DNA of 37,454 nt from Sphingopyxis sp. (GTDB lineage Bacteria; Pseudomonadota; Alphaproteobacteria; Sphingomonadales; Sphingomonadaceae), in NCBI GenBank assembly GCA_030148985.1, contig JASBSJ010000084.1:1-37454 (forward strand). Direction: 5' to 3'. The translations under genes and the position numbers were made by a program. The notes below the pieces were generated by a model, which ran no database searches, was not told where the DNA came from, and was given only the letters and a program-made list of their open reading frames with translations. Below, in pieces: positions 7,930 through 15,871 of the stretch (its first letter is position 1; each line of letters begins with the position of its first letter).

Positions 7930-8429
7930 GCGATTTCCTGAACGGGAATGGGGGCGATCACCGGATCATGCCCCCAATGACGCAGCAGGTCGAGGATCGA
8001 TCCGCCCGACAGCCCCAGCGTCGCGGTGTTGCGGAGCGGGTGGACGTTGACGATCGCCGCCGCCGCGAGGCCTTCGTCGAGTACCACGGTGACGCTTCCC
8101 GGCGCGGCATTGATCGCCGCTAGCGGGGTGACCGACCCCGGCGCGATACCCAGCAGCCGCTCCATATCCTCGGCCTTGGCGAAGCTGACGCGCTTGCTGC
8201 CGATCGCGGCGGGCAAAGCTTTCAGGTCAACGCGCGCTTCGGACGGCACGGTGACGAGCCAGAAGGCGCCGCCATTATCTTTCAGGAACAGGTTCTTGGT
8301 GTGCGCACCGGGGATCGCGGCGTTGACCGCGTCGCTTTCGGCCACGGTGAACACCGCCTCATGCTCATGCGCGGCAAAGGGGATGGCGAGCGTATCGAGG
8401 TCCGCCAGCAATCCCGCTTCGCCGCGCAC
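7926..8429 (-). CDS. Prolyl-tRNA synthetase-associated (ProXp-ala/YbaK-like) deacylase
   Basis: A 167-residue single-domain protein of the YbaK/ProRS INS-editing superfamily. These free-standing enzymes hydrolyse mischarged aminoacyl-tRNA; the ProXp-ala subgroup clears Ala-tRNA(Pro). Visible family features are the FTVAESDAVNAAIPGAHTKN segment (about residues 26-45), NLFLKDNGGAFWLVTVPSE, and a C-terminal INVHPL-like NVHPLRNTATLGLS block. The gene sits between a VOC gene (9 bp gap) and fghA (4 bp overlap), so it is cotranscribed with the formaldehyde genes. Why a tRNA-editing enzyme travels with them is not explained by the known pathway. Confidence 0.85.
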   Translation of the reverse strand: MRGEAGLLADLDTLAIPFAAHEHEAVFTVAESDAVNAAIPGAHTKNLFLKDNGGAFWLVTVPSEARVDLKALPAAIGSKRVSFAKAEDMERLLGIAPGSVTPLAAINAAPGSVTVVLDEGLAAAAIVNVHPLRNTATLGLSGGSILDLLRHWGHDPVIAPIPVQEIA

Positions 8430-8438
8430 GACCGATCC

Positions 8439-8819
8439 TTAAACGACGCGGTGAAGCGCGCATAGCTTGTTGCCCGACGGGTCGCGCAGATAGGCAAGAT
8501 AGAGCTGGCCAAAGCCGCCTTCGCGAATGCCCGGCGGGTCTTCGATCGCGGTGCCGCCATTTTCCAGCCCGGCCTTGTGCCAGGCATCGGCCTGTTCGGG
8601 ACCATCCATCGCAAAGCCGATCGTGCAGCCATTGCCGACGGTCGCCGGTTCGCCGTCGATCGGTGCGCCGACGAGGAACAGGCCGCCATTGTGGATGTAG
8701 ATCAAACGTCCCTTGTCATCGACGATGCCGGGCTTGCCGCCGATCGCCTGAAAGGTCGCGTCGTAGAATTTCTTCGAAGCCTCGATGTCGTTCGATCCGA
8801 CCATATTATGACTGTACAC
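8439..8819 (-). CDS. VOC-superfamily (glyoxalase-like) protein, copy 1
   Basis: A 126-residue vicinal-oxygen-chelate domain protein. The start is GTG at 8819: AGGAGGAAAGCC precedes it ideally, and the resulting MYSHNMVGSNDIEASKKFY aligns end to end with its paralog at 9748-10134. Conserved blocks are an early His (residue 4), GRLIYIHNGG, EDPPGIREG and YLAYLRDPSGNKLCALH. The protein is short enough to be a single alpha/beta module pair. The substrate is unknown. Its place in the operon with frmA, purU and fghA suggests a role with glutathione adducts or one-carbon metabolites, but this is inference. Confidence 0.85.
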   Translation of the reverse strand: MYSHNMVGSNDIEASKKFYDATFQAIGGKPGIVDDKGRLIYIHNGGLFLVGAPIDGEPATVGNGCTIGFAMDGPEQADAWHKAGLENGGTAIEDPPGIREGGFGQLYLAYLRDPSGNKLCALHRVV

Positions 8820-8873
8820 GGCTTTCCTCCTCCTGATTCTGGTTGCGATTTGATACCTATCGCGCCTTTGCGA

Positions 8874-9746
8874 CTAACGAAAGACCACTGTCTTGCGCCC
8901 GTCGATCAGCACGCGCTGTTCGGCGACCCAGCGCACCGCCTTGGCCAGCACCTGCGCCTCGACATCGCGGCCGATGCGGATGAGGTCGTCGACGCTGTCG
9001 CGGTGATCGACGCGCTCGACCGCCTGTTCGATGATCGGCCCTTCGTCGAGGTCGCTCGTCACGAAATGCGCGGTCGCGCCGATCAGCTTGACCCCGCGCT
9101 CGTGCGCGCGGTGATAGGGTTTCGCGCCTTTGAAGCCGGGTAGGAAGCTGTGATGGATATTGATGCAGCGGCCGGAAAGCTCAGCCGACAGATCGCTCGA
9201 CAAGACCTGCATATAACGCGCCAGCACCAGATATTCGGCGCCACCGCGCGCCATGACGTCGAGGATCGCCGCCTCCTGTTCGGCGCGGTTGGCATCGCTG
9301 ACCGGCAGGTAGTGAAACGGCACGCCATGCCATTCCGAAAGCCGCCGCTGCGCCTCATGGTTCGACACCACGCCGACGATATCGATCGCGAGGTTGCCGG
9401 TCGACCAGCGGTGAAGCAGGTCGTTGAGGCAATGGCTGCCCTGCGACACCGCGATGACGAAGCGCGGCTTGGCGGCGCGGTCGCTGATCCGCGCGTCCAT
9501 CTGGAAGCGACCGGCGATCGGCGCAAAAGCCTCCTGCACTCCCGCCAAATCGGCCGGAAAACGCGGCCCCGCGCCGCGAAACTCGACGCGCATGAAAAAG
9601 CGGCCGGAATCGAGGTCGGCATATTGCTGACTGTCGAGGATAAAACCATCGCGCTCCGCGAGCAGCCCGGTGACGGCGGCGACGATACCCACCGTGTCGA
9701 TGCAACTGAATGTCAGTACATAGGTCGAGTCGCTGTGGCCGGCCAT
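8874..9746 (-). CDS. purU: Formyltetrahydrofolate deformylase
   Basis: A 290-residue enzyme that hydrolyses 10-formyl-tetrahydrofolate to formate and tetrahydrofolate. It has the family's two-part build: an N-terminal ACT domain (about residues 8-80, YVLTFSCIDTVGIVAAVTGLL) and a C-terminal formyltransferase fold with the catalytic Asn/His/Asp region INIHHSFLPGFKGAKPYHRA and HFVTSDLDEGPIIEQ. The ATG at 9746 lies one base after the stop of the upstream VOC gene; a longer in-frame start would overlap that gene. In this operon its formate output parallels that of FghA and it would balance the C1-folate pool during formaldehyde stress (inferred). Confidence 0.93.
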   Translation of the reverse strand: MAGHSDSTYVLTFSCIDTVGIVAAVTGLLAERDGFILDSQQYADLDSGRFFMRVEFRGAGPRFPADLAGVQEAFAPIAGRFQMDARISDRAAKPRFVIAVSQGSHCLNDLLHRWSTGNLAIDIVGVVSNHEAQRRLSEWHGVPFHYLPVSDANRAEQEAAILDVMARGGAEYLVLARYMQVLSSDLSAELSGRCINIHHSFLPGFKGAKPYHRAHERGVKLIGATAHFVTSDLDEGPIIEQAVERVDHRDSVDDLIRIGRDVEAQVLAKAVRWVAEQRVLIDGRKTVVFR

Positions 9747-9747
9747 A

Positions 9748-10134
9748 TCAGCCCGAAATCTTGTGAAAGGCACAGAGCTTGTTGCCGGCGGGATCGCGCA
9801 GATAGGCGAGGTAGAGCTCACGTCCCTCGGTCGCCTGGCGAATGCCCGGCGGATCTTCGGCAGTCGTACCGCCGTTCGCGAGGCCCGCGGCGTGCCACGC
9901 GTCGACCGCGTCGGGCGACGCCGCGAGCAGGCCTAGCGTATGGCCGTTACCGCACGCCGCCGCCTCGCCGTTGACCGGCTTCGTGATGAGCAGCCGCCCG
10001 CCGTCGTGCGCGTAGATCAGCCGCCCGCGCTCGTCGATCCGCCCCTCGGGCGCGCCGAGCGTTCCGAGCACCGCGTCATAGAAACTCTTGGTCGCGGCGA
10101 TGTCGTTCGCCCCCAGTGTCACATGGCTGAACAT
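9748..10134 (-). CDS. VOC-superfamily (glyoxalase-like) protein, copy 2
   Basis: A 128-residue VOC-domain protein, clearly paralogous to copy 1 at 8439-8819. The same blocks occur in the same order (MFSHVTLGANDIAATKSFYD, GRLIYAHDGG, EDPPGIR, YLAYLRDPAGNKLCAFH), with roughly half the positions identical by eye. It lies 15 bp downstream of frmA and its stop is followed after one base by the purU start. The two copies flank purU, so the duplicate is not a simple tandem. Substrate unknown; GC and codon use look like the neighbours. Confidence 0.87.
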   Translation of the reverse strand: MFSHVTLGANDIAATKSFYDAVLGTLGAPEGRIDERGRLIYAHDGGRLLITKPVNGEAAACGNGHTLGLLAASPDAVDAWHAAGLANGGTTAEDPPGIRQATEGRELYLAYLRDPAGNKLCAFHKISG

Positions 10135-10149
10135 TTTGGGTGCCTCCGC

Positions 10150-11262
10150 TCAGTAAACCACCACCGAGCGGATGCTCTCGCCCGCGTGCATCAGATCGAA
10201 GCCCTTGTTGATCTCTTCGAGGCCCATGACGTGGGTGATCATCGGGTCGATCTCAATCTTCCCGGTCATATACATGTCGACGATCTTGGGCACGTCGGTG
10301 CGACCCTTGGCGCCGCCGAACGCGGTGCCGCGCCAGTTGCGCCCGGTGACGAGCTGGAACGGGCGCGTCGCGATCTCCTTGCCCGCCTCGGCGACGCCGA
10401 TGATGATCGAGGTGCCCCAGCCGCGGTGGCAGGCTTCCAATGCGATGCGCATCACTTCGGTATTGCCCGTCGCGTCGAAGGTGTAATCGGCACCGCCGTC
10501 GGTCATCTGAACGATCGTCGCGACGACATCCTCGCGGCTCATGCCTTTCGAATTGAGGAAGTCGGTCATGCCGAACTTGCGGCCCCATTCCTCGCGCGCC
10601 GGGTTGATGTCGACGCCGATGATCTGGTTCGCGCCCGCAAGCCGCGCGCCCTGGATCACGTTCAATCCGATGCCGCCGAGCCCGAAGACGACGACATTGT
10701 CGCCGACCTGGACCTTCGCAGTGTTGATCACCGCGCCGACCCCGGTTGTGACGCCGCAACCGATGTAGCAGCTCGACTGGAACGGCGCGTCCTCGCGGAT
10801 TTTCGCGACCGCAATCTCAGGCAGCACGGTGAAATTCGAGAAGGTCGAGCAGCCCATATAATGGAAGATCGGCTGGCCCTTGTAGCTGAAACGCGTGGTG
10901 CCGTCGGGCATCAGCCCCTTGCCCTGCGTCGCGCGGATCGCGGTGCAGAGGTTGGTCTTACCCGAAAGGCAGCTTTTGCACTGGCGGCATTCGGGGGTGT
11001 AGAGCGGGATCACATGGTCGCCGGGCTTCACGCTGGTGACGCCCGCGCCGACCTCGCGTACCACGCCCGCGCCCTCATGGCCCAGCACGCTCGGGAAGAT
11101 GCCTTCGCTGTCGAAGCCGTCGAGCGTGTAAGCATCGGTGTGGCAGATGCCTGTCGCCATGATCTCGACCAGCACCTCGCCCGCCTTCGGGCCTTCGAGG
11201 TCAAGCTCGACAATTTCGAGCGGCTTCTTCGCTTCGAACGCAACGGCAGCGCGGGTCTTCAT
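10150..11262 (-). CDS. frmA: S-(hydroxymethyl)glutathione dehydrogenase / class III alcohol dehydrogenase
   Basis: A 370-residue zinc, NAD-dependent class III alcohol dehydrogenase that oxidises S-hydroxymethylglutathione, formed from formaldehyde and glutathione, to S-formylglutathione. Catalytic zinc ligands are visible at Cys40 (GICHTD), His62 (GHEGAG) and Cys169 (IGCGVTTG). The structural zinc cysteines are 92, 95, 98 and 106 ([16 protein letters not shown]). The NAD Rossmann motif is GLGGIGLN. Start at 11262 is set by AAGGAGACCCGCC just upstream; the longer open frame runs into a repeat element and is ignored. It heads the six-gene operon. The upstream region contains a 16-bp inverted repeat. 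Confidence 0.96.
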   Translation of the reverse strand: MKTRAAVAFEAKKPLEIVELDLEGPKAGEVLVEIMATGICHTDAYTLDGFDSEGIFPSVLGHEGAGVVREVGAGVTSVKPGDHVIPLYTPECRQCKSCLSGKTNLCTAIRATQGKGLMPDGTTRFSYKGQPIFHYMGCSTFSNFTVLPEIAVAKIREDAPFQSSCYIGCGVTTGVGAVINTAKVQVGDNVVVFGLGGIGLNVIQGARLAGANQIIGVDINPAREEWGRKFGMTDFLNSKGMSREDVVATIVQMTDGGADYTFDATGNTEVMRIALEACHRGWGTSIIIGVAEAGKEIATRPFQLVTGRNWRGTAFGGAKGRTDVPKIVDMYMTGKIEIDPMITHVMGLEEINKGFDLMHAGESIRSVVVY

Positions 11263-11324
11263 GGCGGGTCTCCTTCTTCGGCGCTCCCAATCAGGCAAAG
11301 CGCGCGGCAATGCAAGATGCGCAT

Positions 11325-11459
11325 TCCTCCCTGCGGCGAAGCCGCGGGGAGGTGGCAGCGCGAAGCGCTGACGGAGGGGCTTTGGCGCTGCCGTCGCCGC
11401 CCCTCCACCATCGCCTGCGGCGACGGCCCCCCTCCCCATGGCTTCGCCACAGGGAGGAT
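11325..11459. repeat. Class B palindromic repeat
   Basis: The element begins tcctccctgcggcgaagccg and ends with the complementary cttcgccacagggagga, with internal ggtggcagcgcgaagcgct and a matching cccctccaccatcgc arm. A copy with the same modules, in the other orientation, is at 23804-23935. It lies upstream of frmA, between the promoter-like inverted repeat and the start codon, so a frmA transcript from the IR region would carry it in its 5' leader. Confidence 0.75.
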
Positions 11460-11479
11460 TTAGGTCGGCGTTTTCGGCC

Positions 11480-11536
11480 TTAAAGCGACAAAAGATACGC
11501 ATGTGCGGCGCAAAACTGTCTCCTTTGTCGCTTTAA
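11480..11536. promoter_or_regulatory. Long-spaced inverted repeat upstream of frmA
   Basis: Arms ttaaagcgacaaaaga (11480-11495) and tcctttgtcgctttaa (11521-11536) are complementary over 16 bp with one mismatch and enclose 25 bp. The arms are AT-rich against a GC-rich background. The site lies about 220 bp upstream of frmA and inside the frmA-sdaA gap. It could be a paired operator or part of a hairpin. No known regulator motif is recognised. Confidence 0.5.
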
Positions 11537-11626
11537 GCACAGGCGCAAATCTCCACGGGGTCAAAGGGCCGGACAACAGGCTGGCACAGCGAAGCGATGT
11601 AGGAAAGCGTCATCTTGATGCCTCTC

Positions 11627-11706
11627 CCTCGTCATCCCGGACTTGATCGGGGGCCTCGACTTGGGCGCTGCAATGGATCCCGGATCAAGTCTGGGATGAC
11701 GAGGGA
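11627..11706. repeat. Class D palindromic repeat
   Basis: Arms ccctcgtcatcccggacttg and the complementary caagtctgggatgacgaggg enclose about 40 bp with internal gatcggg/cccggatc complementarity. A second copy with cgtcatcccgg arms is at 33511-33589. It lies immediately downstream of the sdaA stop and may end its transcript. Confidence 0.8.
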
Positions 11707-11719
11707 AGAAAAATGGCTC

Positions 11720-13099
11720 TCAACACTCCACCACGCTGACCGCCAGCCCGCCCTTCGACGTTTCCTTATATTTGTCGCGCATGTCGCGGCCCGTTTGCAG
11801 CATCGTCGCGATCACCGTGTCGAGGCTGACGACATGCGTGCCGTCGCCGATCATCGCGATGCGGCTGGCGTCGATCGCCTTGATCGCGCCCATCGCATTG
11901 CGCTCGATGCACGGGATCTGGACGAGGCCGCCGATAGGGTCGCAGGTAAGGCCGAGGTTATGCTCCATGCCGATCTCGGCGGCGTTCTCCACCTGCGCGT
12001 TTGTGCCCCCTAGCGCCGCGGTCAGCCCCGCCGCCGCCATCGAGCAGGCCACCCCGACCTCGCCCTGGCAGCCGACTTCGGCGCCCGAGATGCTGGCGTT
12101 GCGCTTGTAGAGCGCGCCGACCGCGCCCGCGGCGAGCAGGAAGGTGCGCACCCCCGCGTCATCGCCGCGATAGCCGCGGCGGTAGAAGCGGATCACCGCG
12201 GGGATGATCCCCGCCGCGCCGTTGGTCGGCGCGGTGACGACCTTGCCGCCCGCAGCATTTTCCTCGTTCACCGCCATCGCCCACAGGTTGATCCAGTCCA
12301 TCATCGCGAGCGGATCGGTCAGATTCGCTTCGTGGCGGTTACGGATGTCGTCGGCGATCTGCGGCGCGCGGCGCTTGACCTTGAGCCCGCCGGGGAGCGT
12401 CCCGGTGCTGCAACAACCCGCGTTGATCGAGGCGTCCATCGCCGCGGCGATTTCGTCGAGTCCGGCGTTCACTTCGTCGAGGCTGCGGTGGGCGAGCTCG
12501 TTTTCGAGCATCATTTCGGCAAAGCTCTTGCCCGACGCCGCGCCCATGGCGAGCAGGTCGGCGCCCGAGGTGAAGGCGAATGGAAGCTCGACCTCATCCT
12601 CGGCGCCGCGGCTGTTGCGCCCCGCTTCGTCCTCGTCGACGACGAAGCCGCCGCCGATCGAGAAATACATGCGTTTGGCGAGGATTTCGCCGTCCCCGTC
12701 GCGCGCGGTGAAGCTGACGGCATTGCTGTGGAACGGCTGGCGCTGCTTCATCTGGAAATGCAGGTCGCTTTTCGGCTGGAAGCGCACGCGCTGGCGGCCG
12801 AGCAGATAGAGGAAGCCTTCGCCCGTCGCGCGCTCCCAATGCGCCTTGATCGCGGCGAGGCTGGTCGAGGCGGGGATTTCGCCCGCAAGCCCTGCGACGA
12901 TCGCGGTGTCGGCGGCGTGGCCCTTGCCCGTCAGTGCAAGCGATCCGTAGAGATCGGCCTCGACGTGCACGGTTTTGCCGAGCAGCGCCTGCTCATCGAG
13001 CCAGACAGTGAAGCGCCGCGCCGCGACCATCGGACCGACGGTATGCGAGCTGGAAGGGCCGACACCGATTTTGAAGAGTTCAAATAGGCTGATCGTCAT
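11720..13099 (-). CDS. sdaA: L-serine ammonia-lyase, iron-sulfur type
   Basis: A 459-residue single-chain L-serine dehydratase that deaminates serine to pyruvate and ammonia with a [4Fe-4S] cluster. The N-terminal beta domain carries the family signature [21 protein letters not shown] (SSSHT at residues 16-20). The C-terminal alpha domain has the cluster and active-site regions [43 protein letters not shown] and [20 protein letters not shown], with the expected cysteines. Length is normal. It stands alone between repeat elements, with the class D palindrome just past its stop. Confidence 0.95.
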   Translation of the reverse strand: MTISLFELFKIGVGPSSSHTVGPMVAARRFTVWLDEQALLGKTVHVEADLYGSLALTGKGHAADTAIVAGLAGEIPASTSLAAIKAHWERATGEGFLYLLGRQRVRFQPKSDLHFQMKQRQPFHSNAVSFTARDGDGEILAKRMYFSIGGGFVVDEDEAGRNSRGAEDEVELPFAFTSGADLLAMGAASGKSFAEMMLENELAHRSLDEVNAGLDEIAAAMDASINAGCCSTGTLPGGLKVKRRAPQIADDIRNRHEANLTDPLAMMDWINLWAMAVNEENAAGGKVVTAPTNGAAGIIPAVIRFYRRGYRGDDAGVRTFLLAAGAVGALYKRNASISGAEVGCQGEVGVACSMAAAGLTAALGGTNAQVENAAEIGMEHNLGLTCDPIGGLVQIPCIERNAMGAIKAIDASRIAMIGDGTHVVSLDTVIATMLQTGRDMRDKYKETSKGGLAVSVVEC

Positions 13100-13156
13100 G
13101 GCGGCGCGTATAGGCGGATCGAGGCCATCGGGATAGGCCTGCGCGGGCCAAAAACC

Positions 13157-13330
13157 CCTTCCCCCTCGATGGGGGAAGGATACGCAGCCTTGCCGCTTTA
13201 GCGGCTAGGCGAAGTTGGATGGGGGTGAGGGTGAGGGTGCGGCGTAGCGCAAGGCCGAGACCGCACCCCCTCCGCTGCGACTAGCAAGCAAGCTCGCAAG
13301 TCTCGCTGCCTCCCCCATCAAGGGGGAGGG
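13157..13330. repeat. Class A palindromic repeat, long form, inverted
   Basis: This is the reverse-orientation match of the 2656-2832 element. Outer hairpins are ccttccccctcgatggggg and ctcccccatcaagggggag; the inner stem read on the minus strand is GACTT, GCGAG, CTTG, CTTGC, TAGTC. It fills most of the space between sodB and sdaA on the minus strand. Confidence 0.85.
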
Positions 13331-13338
13331 TTTCAGAG

Positions 13339-13953
13339 TCAGGCCGGATAGGTCCAGCTGCCTTCGCGCGCGAAATTCTCCGCCGCGAAATCCCAGTTGA
13401 GCAGCTCGTCGACCACCGCGTCGACATAGGCCGGACGCAGATTTTTGCGGTCGATGTAGTAAGCATGTTCCCACACGTCGATCACGAGCAGCGGCTTGAT
13501 GCCCGCGACAAGTTCGGTGCCGGCGTCGTGCGTGTCGGTGACCGACAGCGTCCCGTCGCGCGAGACGAGCCACGCCCAGCCCGACGCGAAATGATTGACC
13601 GCGGTTTCCTTGAGCTTCTTCTTCAACTCACCCAGCGAACCGAAATCGCGCTCGATCGCCGCGGCAAGGTCGCCCGCGGGCGCGGTCTTCGCGGGGCTCA
13701 GGCTGTTCCAGTAGAAGGCGTGGTTCCACGATTGTGCGCTGTTGTTGAACAGGCCCTTGTTGCCCGACCCTTCGGCGTGGTGGATGATTTCCTCAAGGCT
13801 CTTATCCGCAAGTTCGGTGCCTTCGATCGCGGCGTTGGTCTTGTCGACATAGGCCTTGTGATGTTTGCCATGGTGCGTCGCCAGCGTGTCGGCCGAGATA
13901 TGCGGCTCCAGCGCGTCCTGGGCGTACGGCAGGGGAGGATGGGCGATCGTCAT
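13339..13953 (-). CDS. sodB: Superoxide dismutase, iron type
   Basis: A 204-residue superoxide dismutase that converts superoxide to hydrogen peroxide and oxygen in the cytoplasm. Metal ligands are in the usual places: an N-terminal His in HISADTLATHHGKHHKAYVD, a second His in QSWNHAFYW, and Asp and His in DVWEHAYYID. The Gln in NNSAQSWNHAFYW, supplied from the N-terminal half, and the lack of a Mn-type GGH segment favour iron. The start at 13953 has GGAG upstream; the alternative ATG 12 bp earlier has no better site. It is monocistronic and separated from sdaA by a repeat. No signal peptide. Confidence 0.95.
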   Translation of the reverse strand: MTIAHPPLPYAQDALEPHISADTLATHHGKHHKAYVDKTNAAIEGTELADKSLEEIIHHAEGSGNKGLFNNSAQSWNHAFYWNSLSPAKTAPAGDLAAAIERDFGSLGELKKKLKETAVNHFASGWAWLVSRDGTLSVTDTHDAGTELVAGIKPLLVIDVWEHAYYIDRKNLRPAYVDAVVDELLNWDFAAENFAREGSWTYPA

Positions 13954-14050
13954 GGCAGTCTCCATTTTGTTTTGAGGTCTTTGCGGGCTTTAACTCGGTA
14001 TCGCGGGCGAGGGTTGCAACCCCGTGACGGGGAAATTTTCGATCATTTAA

Positions 14051-14175
14051 GCCCCTCCCCTTCAGGGGAGGGGTTGGGGTGGGGGCCATCGGCCTTGCGC
14101 AAGGCCGTTGGCCCCCACCCGCTGCGACTAGCGAACAAGTTCGCAAGTCTCGCTGCCCTCCCCTAAAGGAGAGGG
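14051..14175. repeat. Class A palindromic repeat, inverted
   Basis: Outer hairpins gcccctccccttcaggggag and ccctcccctaaaggagaggg; internal palindrome gccatcggccttgcgcaagg; inner stem on the minus strand GACTT, GCGAAC, TT, GTTCGC, TAGTC. It lies directly downstream of the DNA ligase stop, 1.3 kb from the copy inside that ligase and in the opposite orientation. Confidence 0.88.
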
Positions 14176-14185
14176 CATATCCCTT

Positions 14186-15871
14186 TCACGTCACCATCGC
14201 CAGCAAGGTTGCGATCCGGTCGGCTTCTTCGGCGGGCTTGTCGCGCCGGATGCGCGCGATGCGCGGGAAGCGCATCGCAAGGCCCGACTTGTGCCGCTTG
14301 CTGCTGTGGATCGAGTCGAACGCGACTTCGAGCACGAGCGACTTTTCGACCTCGCGCACCGGGCCGAAGCGGTTCAGCGTGTTGTCGCGCACGAATTTGT
14401 CGAGCCATTTCAGCTCCTCGTCGGTGAACCCCGAATAGGCTTTGCCGACCGGCAGCAACTCGCCCGCGTCGGACCAGCAGCCGAAGGTGTAATCCGAATA
14501 GAAGCTTGCGCGGCGCCCATTGCCGCGCTGCGCATACATCATCACGCAATCAGCGGTCAGCGGGTCGCGTTTCCATTTATACCAGAGCCCGGCGCGGCGC
14601 CCCGCCACATAAGGCGCATCGCGGCGTTTGAGCATCACCCCCTCGATCGCGGCATCGCGCGCGCCTGCGCGGCGCTGTGCAAGGTCATCGAAATCGCGTG
14701 CCTCGATAATTTGCGACAGGTCGAAATGACTGTCGGCGAGCCGCGGGACGAAGCCCTCCAGCTGCCGCCGCCGCTCGGTCCATGGCAGGGGGCGCAGATC
14801 ATTGCCGTCGATCGCGAGAAGATCGTAGACGCGCACGAACGCCGGATAGTCGGCGAGCATCTTTTTGGGCACCGTCTTGCGGCCGAGGCGTTGTTGCAAC
14901 GCATTGAAGCTCGCCGCCTCACCCCCCTGCACCTCGCCGCGCACGAGCAGTTCGCCGTCGATCACCGCCTCTTGGTCAAACGCCGCGACCAGCTCGGGGA
15001 AGGCCGCGCTGATCTCCTCGCCACCGCGGCTGTAGATGCGCGTCGCGCTGCCGCCGCGCACGATCTGGACGCGGATGCCGTCCCATTTCCACTCGGCAGC
15101 ATAGTCGGCGAGGTCGATGCTCTCCTCCTCGAGTGGATGCGCGAGCATGAAGGGGCGGAAGAACGCGACGTCCTTCAGGTCGGGCCGCTCGGCCCTCCCC
15201 TCGCCCCACGCGAACAGCGGCGCATAGGGCGGCGGGATCGCGTGCCACAGCTCCTCGACATCGTCGATCGGCACATCGAACGCCTGCGCGAACGCCTGTC
15301 TCGCAAGCCGTGCCGACACCCCGACACGCATCCCGCCGAGCGCGAGTTTGAGCAAGGCATAGCGGCCGTCGGCGTCGAGCCGGTCGAGCAAGGACGCGAG
15401 AATCGCCGGGGCGTCGCTGCGTGTGGCAGCGGAAAGCGCATCGACTGCCTGGGACACGCTTAATTCGCCCTCCCCTTCAGGGGAGGGCAGCGAGACTTGG
15501 GAGCTTTGCTCCCTAGTCGCAGCGGGTGGGGTCCATCGGCCTTGCGCAAGGCCGATGGACCCCACCCCAACCCCTTCCCTGAAGGGGAGAGGCTTTCCAG
15601 ACTCCGGCCACAGCAGCGCCGCGGTCTCCGCCGTATCGCCCACAAAATGCCGCGACAGCCGGAACAACTCCTCCTCGACCCGCGTCGCAAGAAGCGCTCG
15701 TACCATCGCCGCCTTCACCGCCGGAAAATCGAGGCTCTCGGTCAGCGCCGCGATCGCCCAGCCGCGGTCGGGATCGGGCGTGTGGCGAAGATAATCGACG
15801 ATTAGCGCCAGCTTTGAATTGCGCGAACGCGTGTAAATCAGCCGGTCGATCAGCGCAGCAAAGGCCTTCAC
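14186..15871 (-). CDS. ATP-dependent DNA ligase of the ligase-associated damage response, with a repeat-encoded insert
   Basis: A 561-residue ATP-dependent DNA ligase of the type found with a metallo-beta-lactamase exonuclease (the cisplatin-damage-response ligase group). The adenylation motif is EWKWDGIR with Lys262; further nucleotidyltransferase motifs are VIDGELLVRG and IEGVMLKRRDAPYVAGRR, followed by an OB-fold. Start is GTG at 15871, preceded by GGAGGAGGAGG and overlapping the exonuclease stop (GTGA). Residues about 92-136 are encoded by a class A intergenic repeat read in frame, between LLWPE and LSVSQAVDAL of the N-terminal DNA-binding domain. The protein is therefore about 45 residues longer than expected, but all catalytic motifs are intact. 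Confidence 0.9.
   Translation of the reverse strand: MKAFAALIDRLIYTRSRNSKLALIVDYLRHTPDPDRGWAIAALTESLDFPAVKAAMVRALLATRVEEELFRLSRHFVGDTAETAALLWPESGKPLPFREGVGVGSIGLAQGRWTPPAATREQSSQVSLPSPEGEGELSVSQAVDALSAATRSDAPAILASLLDRLDADGRYALLKLALGGMRVGVSARLARQAFAQAFDVPIDDVEELWHAIPPPYAPLFAWGEGRAERPDLKDVAFFRPFMLAHPLEEESIDLADYAAEWKWDGIRVQIVRGGSATRIYSRGGEEISAAFPELVAAFDQEAVIDGELLVRGEVQGGEAASFNALQQRLGRKTVPKKMLADYPAFVRVYDLLAIDGNDLRPLPWTERRRQLEGFVPRLADSHFDLSQIIEARDFDDLAQRRAGARDAAIEGVMLKRRDAPYVAGRRAGLWYKWKRDPLTADCVMMYAQRGNGRRASFYSDYTFGCWSDAGELLPVGKAYSGFTDEELKWLDKFVRDNTLNRFGPVREVEKSLVLEVAFDSIHSSKRHKSGLAMRFPRIARIRRDKPAEEADRIATLLAMVT
15468..15592. repeat. Class A palindromic repeat inside the DNA ligase gene
   Basis: Outer hairpins ccctccccttcaggggaggg and cccttccctgaaggggagag; inner stem GACTT, GGGAGC, TT, GCTCCC, TAGTC; central palindrome ccatcggccttgcgcaaggc. 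It is nearly identical to the intergenic copy at 29338-29460. On the minus strand it contributes no stop codon in the ligase frame and encodes roughly GKPLPFREGVGVGSIGLAQG and onward. Confidence 0.9.

Noticed and set aside
9940..11463. Plus-strand open frame of 507 codons over frmA
   Set aside because: It is antisense to frmA, which has all zinc ligands, and it runs into a repeat element.
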